Below are positions 15,912-29,429 of a stretch of DNA of 64,000 nucleotides, piece by piece. The first letter of the stretch is position 1; every line of letters starts with the position of its first letter. The translations under genes were made by a program, and so were the position numbers. Source of the DNA: Mycobacterium sp. DL592 (lineage in GTDB: Bacteria > Actinomycetota > Actinomycetes > Mycobacteriales > Mycobacteriaceae); assembly GCF_011694515.1 (NCBI RefSeq), contig NZ_CP050192.1:36379-100378 (forward strand), read 5' to 3'. The notes beneath the pieces were generated by a model that did not search any database, was not told the DNA's origin, and worked only from the letters and a program-made list of their open reading frames with translations.

Positions 15912-17548
15912 CCGGCCGGCTCCAGGATGGGATTGGCGATCCGGCTGAAGCGTTCGAGCTGAACCGGCGGACCGTCCACCGGCGGTGGCGGCATCACGAG
16001 GGTCAACCCGTCGATCACCCGCAGCACGTTGTGCGTCTGCCGGTCGAAGTTGAGGGTGCCGTGCTGGAAGTTCTGCACGATCCACTCGGGTTCCTGAATC
16101 TCGCCGCTGGTTGGCAGGCCCAGCGCGCCGCGCTCGTACCCCAGTGACGCCCAGGCTTCGTAGATCGCGCCGGTCAACGGCTGCGCCCCGCTCGACGGCG
16201 ACCAGTAGATGGCGCCGTGTTCGAATGTCGCATACCGTGCGTCGCCGTCGCCGGCGGCTTCCGGGCTCGAGGGTGCGCCCAGGGGACCGTCCTTGCCGCC
16301 CATGGCTTCCCAGCGGTCGAAGATCGCTCCGCCGCGCAGTGAGTCGACGATGTCGGGCGGCCGGTTGAATCGCGCCGCGATGTCGCGGATCATCGGCAGT
16401 GCCGCATAGCCGGCATTGCCCGGGCATTCGGTGTTACCGACGTCGCGGTGGGCGAAGATCTCCGGAAGGGTGGGTGTCGCGCCCGCAGGATAGAACGTGT
16501 ACTCACCGCCGGCCGACGTCAATTGCACTGTACCCATTGGGTTTACGTGATCAAGTCCCATCCGCCAGCCGAGTAGCCGGCCGACGGTCCGGATCTGGAT
16601 GTCGGTCGGGGGGACGGTTTCGAAGTCGCCGATCATCGACACCCCCCACACGTCGCGGTTGAACCCGCCGGTGTGAGATCCCAGGACGTCCTTGGTGATT
16701 CCGCCTGCCCGGCCCTCGAATACCTGACCGTACTTGTCGACCAGTGCGTTGTAGGCGATGTCGCACCAACCCAGCGTTCTGGTGTGGTACGCGTAGATCG
16801 AGCGGACGATCGCCGCGGAATCCTCCGGCGCGTAGTCGTTGCTGCCCGCGGTGTGATGCACGACGGCCGCGCGAATGCCGTTGCCGTACGCCGGACCTCC
16901 GCACCGCATGCTGTCGTCGGCACCCCATTGGGACCGACTGATGATGTTCGGCGGTTGACCCGGCCCGAGCGCGGCGGTCGGCGGGTTCCACTGCGAGTCG
17001 ACGGGTGCTTTCGGCGGGGTGATGAGAACGGCCGAGATGTTCTGGGCGAAGGGCTGTTCGACGTTGGCCGGGACGTAGCCCAGTTGCTTGCCGGCATCCA
17101 GGCCGTGTTCGGGGGGTGCGGTGGTGACGGGAGCGTCTTTGGGCCTGCTGACGGCGATCTGCACGGCGGTGGTGGTGCCGACGAACACCGGGTCGGTGCC
17201 GCGGGGTCCGCCGGCCTGGCGGTCGTCGGCGTTCGATTCGAGGGTGTCGGCCTTGTACCACGGGCCCCATGAGCCGTCGGGACGCTTGGCGCGGACTTCG
17301 GCGGTGGTTCCGGTCAGGTCGGTGCCGGTGAGCGCCACCAAGGAAAACGGCGTGGACTGGCTGATCTCGCGGATCGTCTGCCCGCCGCCGAGCCCCGTCA
17401 GAGGTTGCTGATTGAGCACGGTGTCAGCCGCGTTGGGCCCGTCGCGGTGGTGGGTTCCGGGCACGCCGTTGATCGCCCACGGCAGGATGACGACAGTCGC
17501 CGCGAGTGCGGTGAACAGGATCGTCGGTGTGGGTCGTCGAGACGGCAC
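15908..17548 (-). CDS. Secreted N-acetylmuramoyl-L-alanine amidase with LGFP repeats (Rv3811-like)
   Basis: A 546-residue exported peptidoglycan amidase cleaving the lactyl-peptide bond. A signal segment (about 8-30) is followed by a beta-rich N-terminal region (to about 195) and the PGRP/amidase domain (about 205-400), with zinc-ligand candidates in VVHHTAGSND (His231/232) and HRDVGNTECPG (His and Cys). Two LGFP-type repeats follow (GPLGAPSS and GALGLPTS, about 420-500) and probably bind the cell wall. Start GTG at 17548 fits a leaderless TAACAT box. It follows erp on the same strand after 160 bp. Confidence 0.93.
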   Translation of the reverse strand: MPSRRPTPTILFTALAATVVILPWAINGVPGTHHRDGPNAADTVLNQQPLTGLGGGQTIREISQSTPFSLVALTGTDLTGTTAEVRAKRPDGSWGPWYKADTLESNADDRQAGGPRGTDPVFVGTTTAVQIAVSRPKDAPVTTAPPEHGLDAGKQLGYVPANVEQPFAQNISAVLITPPKAPVDSQWNPPTAALGPGQPPNIISRSQWGADDSMRCGGPAYGNGIRAAVVHHTAGSNDYAPEDSAAIVRSIYAYHTRTLGWCDIAYNALVDKYGQVFEGRAGGITKDVLGSHTGGFNRDVWGVSMIGDFETVPPTDIQIRTVGRLLGWRMGLDHVNPMGTVQLTSAGGEYTFYPAGATPTLPEIFAHRDVGNTECPGNAGYAALPMIRDIAARFNRPPDIVDSLRGGAIFDRWEAMGGKDGPLGAPSSPEAAGDGDARYATFEHGAIYWSPSSGAQPLTGAIYEAWASLGYERGALGLPTSGEIQEPEWIVQNFQHGTLNFDRQTHNVLRVIDGLTLVMPPPPVDGPPVQLERFSRIANPILEPAG

Positions 17549-17554
17549 ACAGCG

Positions 17555-17560
17555 ATGTTA
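17555..17560 (-). promoter_or_regulatory. Putative -10 box, leaderless amidase gene
   Basis: TAACAT on the minus strand begins 12 nt before the GTG at 17548, allowing transcription independent of erp. Confidence 0.5.
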
Positions 17561-17623
17561 CGTATGTGCCATCTGATGCCAGTGTTTCGACACGGGCCAG
17601 TGTGGAGAAAGTGACTATTCGTT

Positions 17624-17704
17624 CCTGCAACGGCACCGCAGGGGCCTCTCCGGGTGCACAGACCTTCCGGTCGGCCCCACCCTGCGGTGCCGTTCCGATG
17701 CAGG
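17624..17704. terminator. Long interrupted hairpin between erp and the amidase gene
   Basis: AACGGCACCGCAGGG (17629-17643) is the exact reverse complement of CCCTGCGGTGCCGTT (17680-17694). The stem extends outward past a four-base bulge by CCTGC/GCAGG (17624-17628 and 17700-17704). The 36-nt interior contains a smaller stem GACC-TTCC-GGTC (17661-17672). It begins just after the erp stop on the minus strand and ends before the amidase promoter. An erp terminator is the simplest reading; a processed structured RNA is the alternative. Confidence 0.55.
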
Positions 17705-17708
17705 CTTT

Positions 17709-18608
17709 TTATCCGGCCGGAGCCGCCGCTGCAGGTGCCGCCGCGGCCGCCGACGAGGCGCCTTGAACCGCCTGCGTGATCGACGGCATCAGGACACCTT
17801 TGAGCAGGTCAACGGCCTGCCCTACACCAAGCTGGTTGGCTGCGCTGCTGAGATCGCTGATGATCCCGCCCGAGCTGGTCGGCGCGGTCGGCACCCCCAG
17901 CGAGGGATCACCGAGGATCGGGTAGGTCCCGGCGACCGGCCCCACGGGCGCGCTGATCGGCTGCTCGTTGGGCAGTCCGATACCGGTGGCCGACGGGCTG
18001 GTGAGTGACGGGGTGCCCAACTGGGGCGTCGTCAGACCAGGCGTGGTCAGGCCCGGGTTGGTCAGCGACGGCGTCGTCGCCGCCGCGCCGCCCGGCAGCG
18101 TCGCACTCGGCGTCGTCAAGCCGGGCGTGGTCAGACCGGGTGTGGTCAGACCGGGTGTGGTCAGGCTCGGGGTGGTCAGACCGGGGGTGCCGACGCTCGG
18201 CGTGGTCAGCCCGGGCGTGGTCAGACCGGGCGTGGTCAGACCGGGTGTGGTCAGGCTCGGCGTGGTCAGACCGGGTGTGGTCAGGCTCGGGGTCGTGAGG
18301 CCGGGAGCGGTGAGCCCCGGCGTGGTCAGAGCCGGGCCGGCCTGAACGGGCTGCGCGCCTGCCGGGCTCAAGCCTGTCGGCAGCGGCGGGATGTTGATCC
18401 CGAACTGCGACAGACCCTGCTGGAGGGCGGACAGCAACTCGTTGGGCAGGTCGGTGACGACAGCGGCCTGGACGAAATCATGGTGCTGTGGTGCCGCGGT
18501 GCTGGACGTCAGTTCAATGACACCAACGGCTGCAAACGGACTTGCGACGGCCAAGGCGGCGACTGCGCTCATGGCTGTCGAGAGCTTGCGTCGACGACGG
18601 TTCGGCAC
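17709..18608 (-). CDS. erp: Exported repetitive protein Erp (PirG)
   Basis: A 299-residue secreted surface protein, the counterpart of Rv3810, which in M. tuberculosis is needed for normal virulence and envelope integrity. A signal segment with a basic start (MPNRRRRK) runs to about residue 38. The N-terminal domain (about 40-90) is conserved in type. The central region (about 91-205) is a run of five-residue PGLTT/PSLTT units. The C-terminal domain ends in an Ala/Pro-rich tail. The GTG at 18608 has AGGAG 6-7 nt upstream. It is divergent from glf, as in M. tuberculosis. The repeat number is expected to vary between strains. Confidence 0.93.
   Translation of the reverse strand: MPNRRRRKLSTAMSAVAALAVASPFAAVGVIELTSSTAAPQHHDFVQAAVVTDLPNELLSALQQGLSQFGINIPPLPTGLSPAGAQPVQAGPALTTPGLTAPGLTTPSLTTPGLTTPSLTTPGLTTPGLTTPGLTTPSVGTPGLTTPSLTTPGLTTPGLTTPGLTTPSATLPGGAAATTPSLTNPGLTTPGLTTPQLGTPSLTSPSATGIGLPNEQPISAPVGPVAGTYPILGDPSLGVPTAPTSSGGIISDLSSAANQLGVGQAVDLLKGVLMPSITQAVQGASSAAAAAPAAAAPAG
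17990..18336 (-). repeat. Erp pentapeptide repeat tract
   Basis: About 22 in-frame 15-bp units encode PGLTT, PSLTT and variants (PSVGT, PQLGT, PSATL). The tract is broken once by a GGAAATT segment. Several neighbouring units are identical at DNA level, so copy number can change by slippage or recombination. Confidence 0.9.
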
Positions 18609-22005
<3,397 letters not shown>

Positions 22006-22013
<8 letters not shown>

Positions 22014-22551
22014 CGGCCGCGAGCCGGTCGCGCCGCCGCCCAGCGGCGAGGTCGCCGTGCTGGTGGCGGTGCAGTCCCGGCTGGCCACCCCGCCGGTGCT
22101 CGGCGTCGCCCGGGCCATGTCGCACTTCGGTGAGCATGCCCAGGGCTGGGTGGCACTGTCGGCGGTCGGTGCGCTGCTGTCCCGCAAGCGGCGCCGGGAC
22201 TGGCTGCTGGTCGGCGTCGGCGCCGTCGCCGCACATGCCGCCGCGATCGCGATCAAGCTGGTGGTGCGCCGCAAGCGCCCGCATCACCCGGCGATCGCGG
22301 TCAACGTGGGCACGCCGAGCGCGCTGAGCTTCCCGTCGGCGCACGCCACCTCCTCGACCGCCGCGGCTATGCTGCTGTGCCGGGCCACTCGCTCACCGCT
22401 TCCGCTGGTTGTGGTGCCTGCGATGGCCGTGTCGCGGCTGGTGCTCGGTGTGCACTACCCGACCGATGTGCTCGCCGGGGCAGCTGTGGGCGCGGTGGTC
22501 GCGCGTGCGGCCGCCCACCTCGCCTCACCGCAGAAGGAGACGCAGAAGTGA
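22006..22551 (+). CDS. PAP2-family phosphatase (Rv3807c-like)
   Basis: A 181-residue membrane phosphatase with the three PAP2 motifs: KLVVRRKRP (K-x6-RP), FPSAHATSS (PSxH) and SRLVLGVHYPTDVLAG (SR-x5-H-x3-D). About four hydrophobic segments surround them. It lies between glfT2 and ubiA with overlaps on both sides (8 bp and GTGA). This position and homology support the proposed role as the decaprenylphosphoryl-5-phosphoribose phosphatase acting after UbiA in arabinose-donor synthesis; the reaction is inferred. Confidence 0.93.
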
Positions 22552-23462
22552 GTGAGGAAGCCGCACCGGTCACCGGGCCCCCGAGCAATCTGGCCACCGG
22601 CATCGTCAAGGCGATCCGCCCGCGGCAATGGGTCAAGAATCTGCTGGTGCTGGCGGCTCCGCTGGCGGCACTGGGTCGCGACGTCCACTACGACTACGGC
22701 GACGTGTTGTTCAAGGTGTCGATCGCCTTCGTGGTGTTCTGCCTGGCGGCGTCGTCGATATACCTGGTGAACGACGCCCGCGACGTGGAAGCTGATCGTG
22801 CCCACCCGACCAAGCGGTTCCGGCCGATCGCCGCCGGTGTGCTGCCCGTCGGGCTGGCCTACGGCATCGCGACCGTGCTCGGGGTGGCGTCGCTGGGCAT
22901 CGCCTGGTGGCTCACCCCGCAGCTTGCGCTGGTGATGGCGGTCTACATCGCGATCCAGCTGGCCTACTGCTTCGGGCTCAAACATCAAGCGGTGCTTGAC
23001 ATCTGCATCGTTTCCTCGGGCTTCCTGATCCGCGCCATCGCCGGTGGTGTGGCGGCGGGTATCCCGCTGTCGCAGTGGTTCCTGCTGGTGATGGCATTCG
23101 GCTCGCTGTTCATGGCGGCCGGAAAGCGTTATGCCGAACTGCAACTCGCCGAGCGCACCGGGGCCAAGATCCGTAAGTCACTGGAGAGCTACACCAGTAC
23201 CTACCTGCGGTTCGTGTGGACTCTGTCGGCGACGGCCGTGGTGCTCTGCTACGGCCTGTTCGCCTTCGAGCGCGACGGCAGCACCGGGTCCTGGTGGGCG
23301 GTGTCGATCGTGCCGTTCACCATCGCGATCCTTCGCTACGCCGTCGACGTCGACGGTGGGCTGGCGGGGGAGCCCGAGGAGATCGCACTGCGCGACCGGG
23401 TGTTGCAGCTGTTGGGGCTCTTGTGGATCGGAACAGTAGTTGCAGCGATCGTCTTCAGTTGA
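22548..23462 (+). CDS. ubiA: Decaprenyl-phosphate phosphoribosyltransferase UbiA
   Basis: A 304-residue UbiA-superfamily prenyltransferase with about nine membrane helices, transferring phosphoribose from PRPP to decaprenyl phosphate, the first committed step to decaprenyl-phosphoryl-arabinose. The first Asp-rich motif is NDARDVEAD (Asn75 to Asp83), and the second polar region is GKRYAELQLAE (about 190-200). The GTG at 22548 overlaps the PAP2 stop and gives an N-terminus and length close to Rv3806c. It is related to ethambutol resistance in M. tuberculosis. A strong hairpin follows the stop by 35 nt. Confidence 0.97.
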   Translation: MSEEAAPVTGPPSNLATGIVKAIRPRQWVKNLLVLAAPLAALGRDVHYDYGDVLFKVSIAFVVFCLAASSIYLVNDARDVEADRAHPTKRFRPIAAGVLPVGLAYGIATVLGVASLGIAWWLTPQLALVMAVYIAIQLAYCFGLKHQAVLDICIVSSGFLIRAIAGGVAAGIPLSQWFLLVMAFGSLFMAAGKRYAELQLAERTGAKIRKSLESYTSTYLRFVWTLSATAVVLCYGLFAFERDGSTGSWWAVSIVPFTIAILRYAVDVDGGLAGEPEEIALRDRVLQLLGLLWIGTVVAAIVFS

Positions 23463-23496
23463 GCTGCTGACTCCTGAATCCGACGGGGTCAAACCC

Positions 23497-23529
23497 GAAG
23501 GGCCCAAAGTGCTTTGGGCCCCGTCCTTC
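23497..23529 (+). terminator. Strong hairpin after ubiA, overlapping the aftB start region
   Basis: GGGCCCAAAG (23500-23509) and CTTTGGGCCC (23512-23521) are perfect inverted arms separated by TG. Outer GAAGG/CCTTC can also pair around a short bulge. It lies 35 nt after the ubiA stop and looks like an intrinsic terminator or attenuator without a U-run, yet aftB follows at once. Confidence 0.5.
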
Positions 23530-25455
23530 CCGTACACACCGGTCACCCGGATCAGCCTGTGGGTCAGCGTGGTGGTTGTCGCCGGGCTGTTCGGCTGGGG
23601 TGCCTGGCAACGCCGCTGGATCGCCGACGACGGCCTCATCGTGTTGCGCACCGTGCGCAACCTGCTGGCCGGCAACGGCCCGGTGTTCAACGCCGGCGAG
23701 CGGGTCGAGTCCAACACCTCGACGCTGTGGACCTATCTCAACTACCTGGGTGCGGTCATCGGCGGCCCGGTGCGCCTGGAGTACGTCGCACTGACCCTGG
23801 CGCTGACGCTGTCGGTGGCCGGGGCGGTTCTCGTCATGCTGGGCACCGCCCGGCTCTACGCGCCGAGCCTGCGCGGCCGAAGTGCCCTGCTGGTTCCGGC
23901 CGGCGCGGTGGTCTACATCGCGATCCCGCCCGCCCGGGACTTCGCCACCTCGGGCCTGGAGAACGGGCTCGTGCTCGCCTGGATCGGCCTGCTGTGGTGG
24001 ATGCTGGTCTGCTGGTCTCAGCGGTCGCGCTCACAGCCCGCCACACTCTGGTTCACCGCCGCACTGGCCGTGGTTGCCGGGCTGAGCGTGCTGGTCCGCC
24101 CCGAACTGGCCCTCATGGGCGGGCTGGCGTTGGTGATGATGGTCATCAGCGCCCGCGACTGGCGCACCCGCGCGCTCATCGTGGTCGCAGGCGGCCTGCT
24201 GCCGGTCGCGTATCAGATCTTCCGGATGGGCTACTACGCCCTGCTGGTCCCGCAGACCGCGCTGGCCAAGGACGCCACCGGCGACAAGTGGGGCCAGGGG
24301 CTGATCTATCTGGCCAACTTCAACAAGCCCTATGCGCTGTGGATCCCGGCGCTGCTGCTCATCGCGCTGGCCGCCGTGCTGCTCACCGGTCGCGGCACAC
24401 CGTGGTGGGTCCCGAGCCCCGAGGCGCCCGGCGGTCCCGGCCGGCTGGCCCGCCGGATCCAAAGCCCCACTGCCGTAGTGATCTTCATGCTCCTCAGCGG
24501 GCTGCTGCAGGCGCTGTACTGGATCCGCCAAGGCGGCGATTTCATGCACGGCCGGGTTTTGCTGACTCCGGTGTTCTGCCTGGTGGCCCCGATCGCGGTG
24601 ATCCCCCTTGCGCTGCCGGACGGCACCCGCTTCTCCCGGGACAAAGGCCTGTTACTCAGCGGCGCGGCGGCAGCGCTGTGGCTCGCGGTCATCGGGTGGT
24701 CGTTGTGGGCGGCCAACTCACCGGGGCTGGGTTCGGACGCCACCCGCGTCACCTACTCCGGGATCGTCGACGAGCGGCGGTTCTACTCCCAGGCCACCGG
24801 CCACGCGCACCCGCTCACCGCGGCCGACTATCTGGACTATCCGCGGATGCGCGCGGTGGTGGTAGCCATCAACAACACTCCCGACGGTGCGCTGTTGCTG
24901 CCGTCGGGCAACTACGACGTATGGGACGTCGTGCCCGCGTTCCCGCCGCCGCCGCCTCCGCCAGGAATGTCGATGGACAGCTGGCGTCGTCAAATCGCGC
25001 CGCACACAGTCTTTTTCACCAACCTGGGCATGGTCGGCATGAACGTCGGACTTAATACCAGGGTGATCGATCAGATCGGCCTGGCCAATCCGCTGGCCGC
25101 CCACACCGCGCGGCTCGAGGACGGCCGCATCGGTCACGACAAGAACCTCTTCCCGGACTGGGCGGTCGCCGAGGGGCCGTGGCTCAAGGAACATCCCTAC
25201 GTTCCGCCCTACCTCGACGAGGGGTGGATCAAGGAGGCCGGGGTGGCGTTGCAGTGCCCCGAGACCGCCCGCAAGCTGGAGTCCATTCGCGCACCGTTGG
25301 GCATCCGTCGCTTCCTGTCCAACGTGGTCCACTCGCTGGACTACACCGGATATCGGATCAATCGGGTGCCTCAGTACGAGCTGTTGCGCTGTGGGCTCGA
25401 TGAGCCTGCGTTGGACGGCACCCCGTACACTGGGTTACCGGCCACTGGGCCCTAG
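23509..25455 (+). CDS. aftB: Terminal beta-1,2-arabinofuranosyltransferase AftB
   Basis: A 648-residue polytopic membrane glycosyltransferase of the GT-C type, adding the terminal beta-1,2-arabinofuranose of arabinogalactan from decaprenyl-phosphoryl-arabinose outside the membrane. About nine to ten helices (about 25-420) are followed by an extracytoplasmic C-terminal domain. The first periplasmic loop has WIADDGLIVLRT with the catalytic-type Asp pair. The start is uncertain: GTG at 23509 has GAAGG upstream but sits in a hairpin, while a TTG at 23440 inside ubiA would add 23 residues. The homologous core begins at about TRISLWVSV. Confidence 0.93.
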   Translation: MLWAPSFPYTPVTRISLWVSVVVVAGLFGWGAWQRRWIADDGLIVLRTVRNLLAGNGPVFNAGERVESNTSTLWTYLNYLGAVIGGPVRLEYVALTLALTLSVAGAVLVMLGTARLYAPSLRGRSALLVPAGAVVYIAIPPARDFATSGLENGLVLAWIGLLWWMLVCWSQRSRSQPATLWFTAALAVVAGLSVLVRPELALMGGLALVMMVISARDWRTRALIVVAGGLLPVAYQIFRMGYYALLVPQTALAKDATGDKWGQGLIYLANFNKPYALWIPALLLIALAAVLLTGRGTPWWVPSPEAPGGPGRLARRIQSPTAVVIFMLLSGLLQALYWIRQGGDFMHGRVLLTPVFCLVAPIAVIPLALPDGTRFSRDKGLLLSGAAAALWLAVIGWSLWAANSPGLGSDATRVTYSGIVDERRFYSQATGHAHPLTAADYLDYPRMRAVVVAINNTPDGALLLPSGNYDVWDVVPAFPPPPPPPGMSMDSWRRQIAPHTVFFTNLGMVGMNVGLNTRVIDQIGLANPLAAHTARLEDGRIGHDKNLFPDWAVAEGPWLKEHPYVPPYLDEGWIKEAGVALQCPETARKLESIRAPLGIRRFLSNVVHSLDYTGYRINRVPQYELLRCGLDEPALDGTPYTGLPATGP

Positions 25456-25494
25456 CCGTCGGACGACGTTAGCTGGGAGGGCTCCGGCCGGTAA

Positions 25495-26640
<1,146 letters not shown>

Positions 26641-26674
26641 AAGGCGATCACGAGCAGATCTCTGAAGAGGAACG

Positions 26675-26691
26675 ACCACATCACATGTGGT
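26675..26691. promoter_or_regulatory. Perfect 7-bp inverted repeat between the two fbp genes
   Basis: ACCACAT-CAC-ATGTGGT lies 35 nt after the stop of the first fbp gene and about 70 nt before the fbpA ATG. It may be an operator or a small hairpin; no regulator was identified. Confidence 0.35.
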
Positions 26692-26698
26692 TGACTGA

Positions 26699-27769
<1,071 letters not shown>

Positions 27770-27792
27770 TCCGTCGGCAACGACATCCGCTC

Positions 27793-27829
27793 AACGGCGA
27801 CGATCCGATTCGTTCGGGTCGTCGCCGTT
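27793..27829 (+). terminator. Strong 16-pair hairpin after fbpA
   Basis: AACGGCGACGA (27793-27803) pairs perfectly with TCGTCGCCGTT (27819-27829). Inside, a T-G wobble and CCGA/TCGG continue the stem to a five-base loop. It begins 24 nt after the fbpA stop and should separate fbpA from mpt51 transcription. Confidence 0.65.
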
Positions 27830-27928
27830 GGCGTTCAGGGATCGATGCCCCCGCCACCTCGGCATGTGATTCACTACGAGCGGGTGGCCGGGGTCTTATT
27901 TATCGCGACGAGTCGACGTGAGGTGACC

Positions 27929-28819
27929 ATGAAGGTGTTGTCGAGGCTGTTCGGCGGAGTGTGCGCGACAGCCCTGGCTCTTGGTGTCTGGGGCGCGACC
28001 GCCCCGACGGGCCATGCCGCCGGCGTCGAGTACCTGATGGTTCCGTCCCCGGCGATGGGCCGCGACATCCCGGTTGCCTTCCAGGCCGGCGGTCCACACG
28101 CCGTGGTCCTGCTCGACGCGTTCAACGCCGGTGATCCCGTCAGCAACTGGGTGACCGCAGGCAACGCGATGAACACCCTTGCCGGTAAGGGCGTCTCGGT
28201 GGTCGCGCCGGCCAGCGGCGCGTTCACCCTCTACACCAACTGGGAGCAGGACGGCACCCGGCAGTGGGAGACCTTCCTGTCCGACGAACTGCCCAACTGG
28301 CTGGCGGCCAACAAGGGCCTCGCTCCCAGCGGCCACGCCATCGTCGGCGCCTCGCAAGGCGGCACCGGCGCCCTGATGGAGGCCACCTTCCATCCGGACC
28401 GCTACCGCTACGCCGGCTCGCTGTCGGGCTTCCCCAATCCGTCGAACACCTTCGTCAACGGCGCGCTGACCGCGGGGATGAACGAGTTCGGCGGTGTCAA
28501 CACCCAGGCCATGTGGGGTGCCGCTCAGCTCGGCCGGTGGAAGTGGCACGACCCCGACGTGCACGCCCAGCTGCTGGTCGACAACAACACCCGGCTGTGG
28601 GTGTTCAGCCCGCAGACCACGACGTGCTCCGACGTTCCGGCGATGCTGGGCTACTGCGACCAGGCCCAGGGCGGCAACCGCACGTTCTACGCGCACTACC
28701 GCGCACTGGGCGGCCGCAACGGCCACTTCGACTTCCCTGTCGACGGTCAGCACGACTGGGGCAGCTGGTCGGCTCAGCTGGCCGCGATGGCGAACGACGT
28801 TGCGGCAGCCATCAAATAG
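27929..28819 (+). CDS. fbpD: MPT51/FbpD antigen 85-like protein
   Basis: A 296-residue secreted protein of the MPT51 branch of the antigen 85 family, with a signal peptide to about HAA|GVEYL and the MPT51 hallmarks DAFNAGDPVSNWVTAGNAMNTLAGKG and LGRWKWHDP. M. tuberculosis MPT51 lacks the mycolyltransferase triad and is regarded as non-enzymatic. Here a Ser is present in a GxSxG-like context (GASQGG, Ser142) and a His at the usual place (GQHDWGSW, His275), but the Glu position appears to be Cys or shifted to Asp (GYCDQAQ). ATG at 27929 follows AGGTG. It may bind rather than transfer lipids. Confidence 0.93.
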   Translation: MKVLSRLFGGVCATALALGVWGATAPTGHAAGVEYLMVPSPAMGRDIPVAFQAGGPHAVVLLDAFNAGDPVSNWVTAGNAMNTLAGKGVSVVAPASGAFTLYTNWEQDGTRQWETFLSDELPNWLAANKGLAPSGHAIVGASQGGTGALMEATFHPDRYRYAGSLSGFPNPSNTFVNGALTAGMNEFGGVNTQAMWGAAQLGRWKWHDPDVHAQLLVDNNTRLWVFSPQTTTCSDVPAMLGYCDQAQGGNRTFYAHYRALGGRNGHFDFPVDGQHDWGSWSAQLAAMANDVAAAIK

Positions 28820-28879
28820 CGCACGAACCGTTAGCCATCCGCAACCACTCGGCGATCCTGAGTGCATGTGTTGACCCGG

Positions 28880-28885
28880 TACCGT
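28880..28885 (+). promoter_or_regulatory. Putative -10 box, leaderless DUF732 gene
   Basis: TACCGT begins 12 nt before the GTG at 28892. GGAGG is present but only one base from the GTG, too close to act as a ribosome-binding site. Confidence 0.5.
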
Positions 28886-28891
28886 GGAGGC

Positions 28892-29407
28892 GTGCAGCCC
28901 ACGGACGCCCGGGTTACCGGCAACGCTGCCGGTGATGCGACGGCGCCCACCGGTTCGTCGCGGCACGTCCTGGTGACAGCCGGTCTTCTGGTTCCGGCGG
29001 CCTGGCTGTTGATCGGCTGCAGCTCCGGGGAGGATCTGGTCACCACCGCCGCCCCGGCGGAGCAGGTGCTGGGACCGGTGCACGGGCAGGGCGCGTCGTT
29101 GTCGCCGGACAACGAGATGCAGTCGGCGAAGCTGGACGTCACCCCGGTGCAGCGGTCCTTCCTCGACGCGCTGTCCGCCGCTGGCGTCAAACCCTCGAGC
29201 GAGTTGCAGGCGTTGTCCATCGGCTCCTCGGTGTGCCAGGCCCACGCGGCCGGCCAAAGTGACCAGGCGGTGTGGGACTACATCGCGCCGATGGTGCGCA
29301 GCGACGTCGCCGATGCCCCTTCGTCGTCAGCGCAGACGGCTTCCGACATCCAGGTGAACGCGGTCACCGCGGATTACATCCGCATCGCGACCCAACGCCT
29401 CTGCTAG
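28892..29407 (+). CDS. DUF732-type exported protein, possible lipoprotein
   Basis: A 171-residue protein with a long N-terminus, a hydrophobic segment (about 28-42) ending in LLIGC, a possible lipobox with Cys at about 43, and a C-terminal DUF732-like domain ([20 protein letters not shown]... SIGSSVC... [10 protein letters not shown]) holding two Cys. DUF732 proteins are small mycobacterial secreted proteins of unknown function. The GTG at 28892 is chosen from the leaderless-type box; GTG at 28862 would add ten residues. It is inserted between mpt51 and the cutinase-like gene, which are adjacent in M. tuberculosis. Confidence 0.78.
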   Translation: MQPTDARVTGNAAGDATAPTGSSRHVLVTAGLLVPAAWLLIGCSSGEDLVTTAAPAEQVLGPVHGQGASLSPDNEMQSAKLDVTPVQRSFLDALSAAGVKPSSELQALSIGSSVCQAHAAGQSDQAVWDYIAPMVRSDVADAPSSSAQTASDIQVNAVTADYIRIATQRLC

Positions 29408-29429
29408 CAGGAAGACAGCTCCCCTTTCC

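Noticed and set aside
17990..18336. Regular DNA repeats resembling a CRISPR array
   Set aside because: The unit is 15 bp, in frame and coding for Erp pentapeptides, with no spacers and no cas genes.
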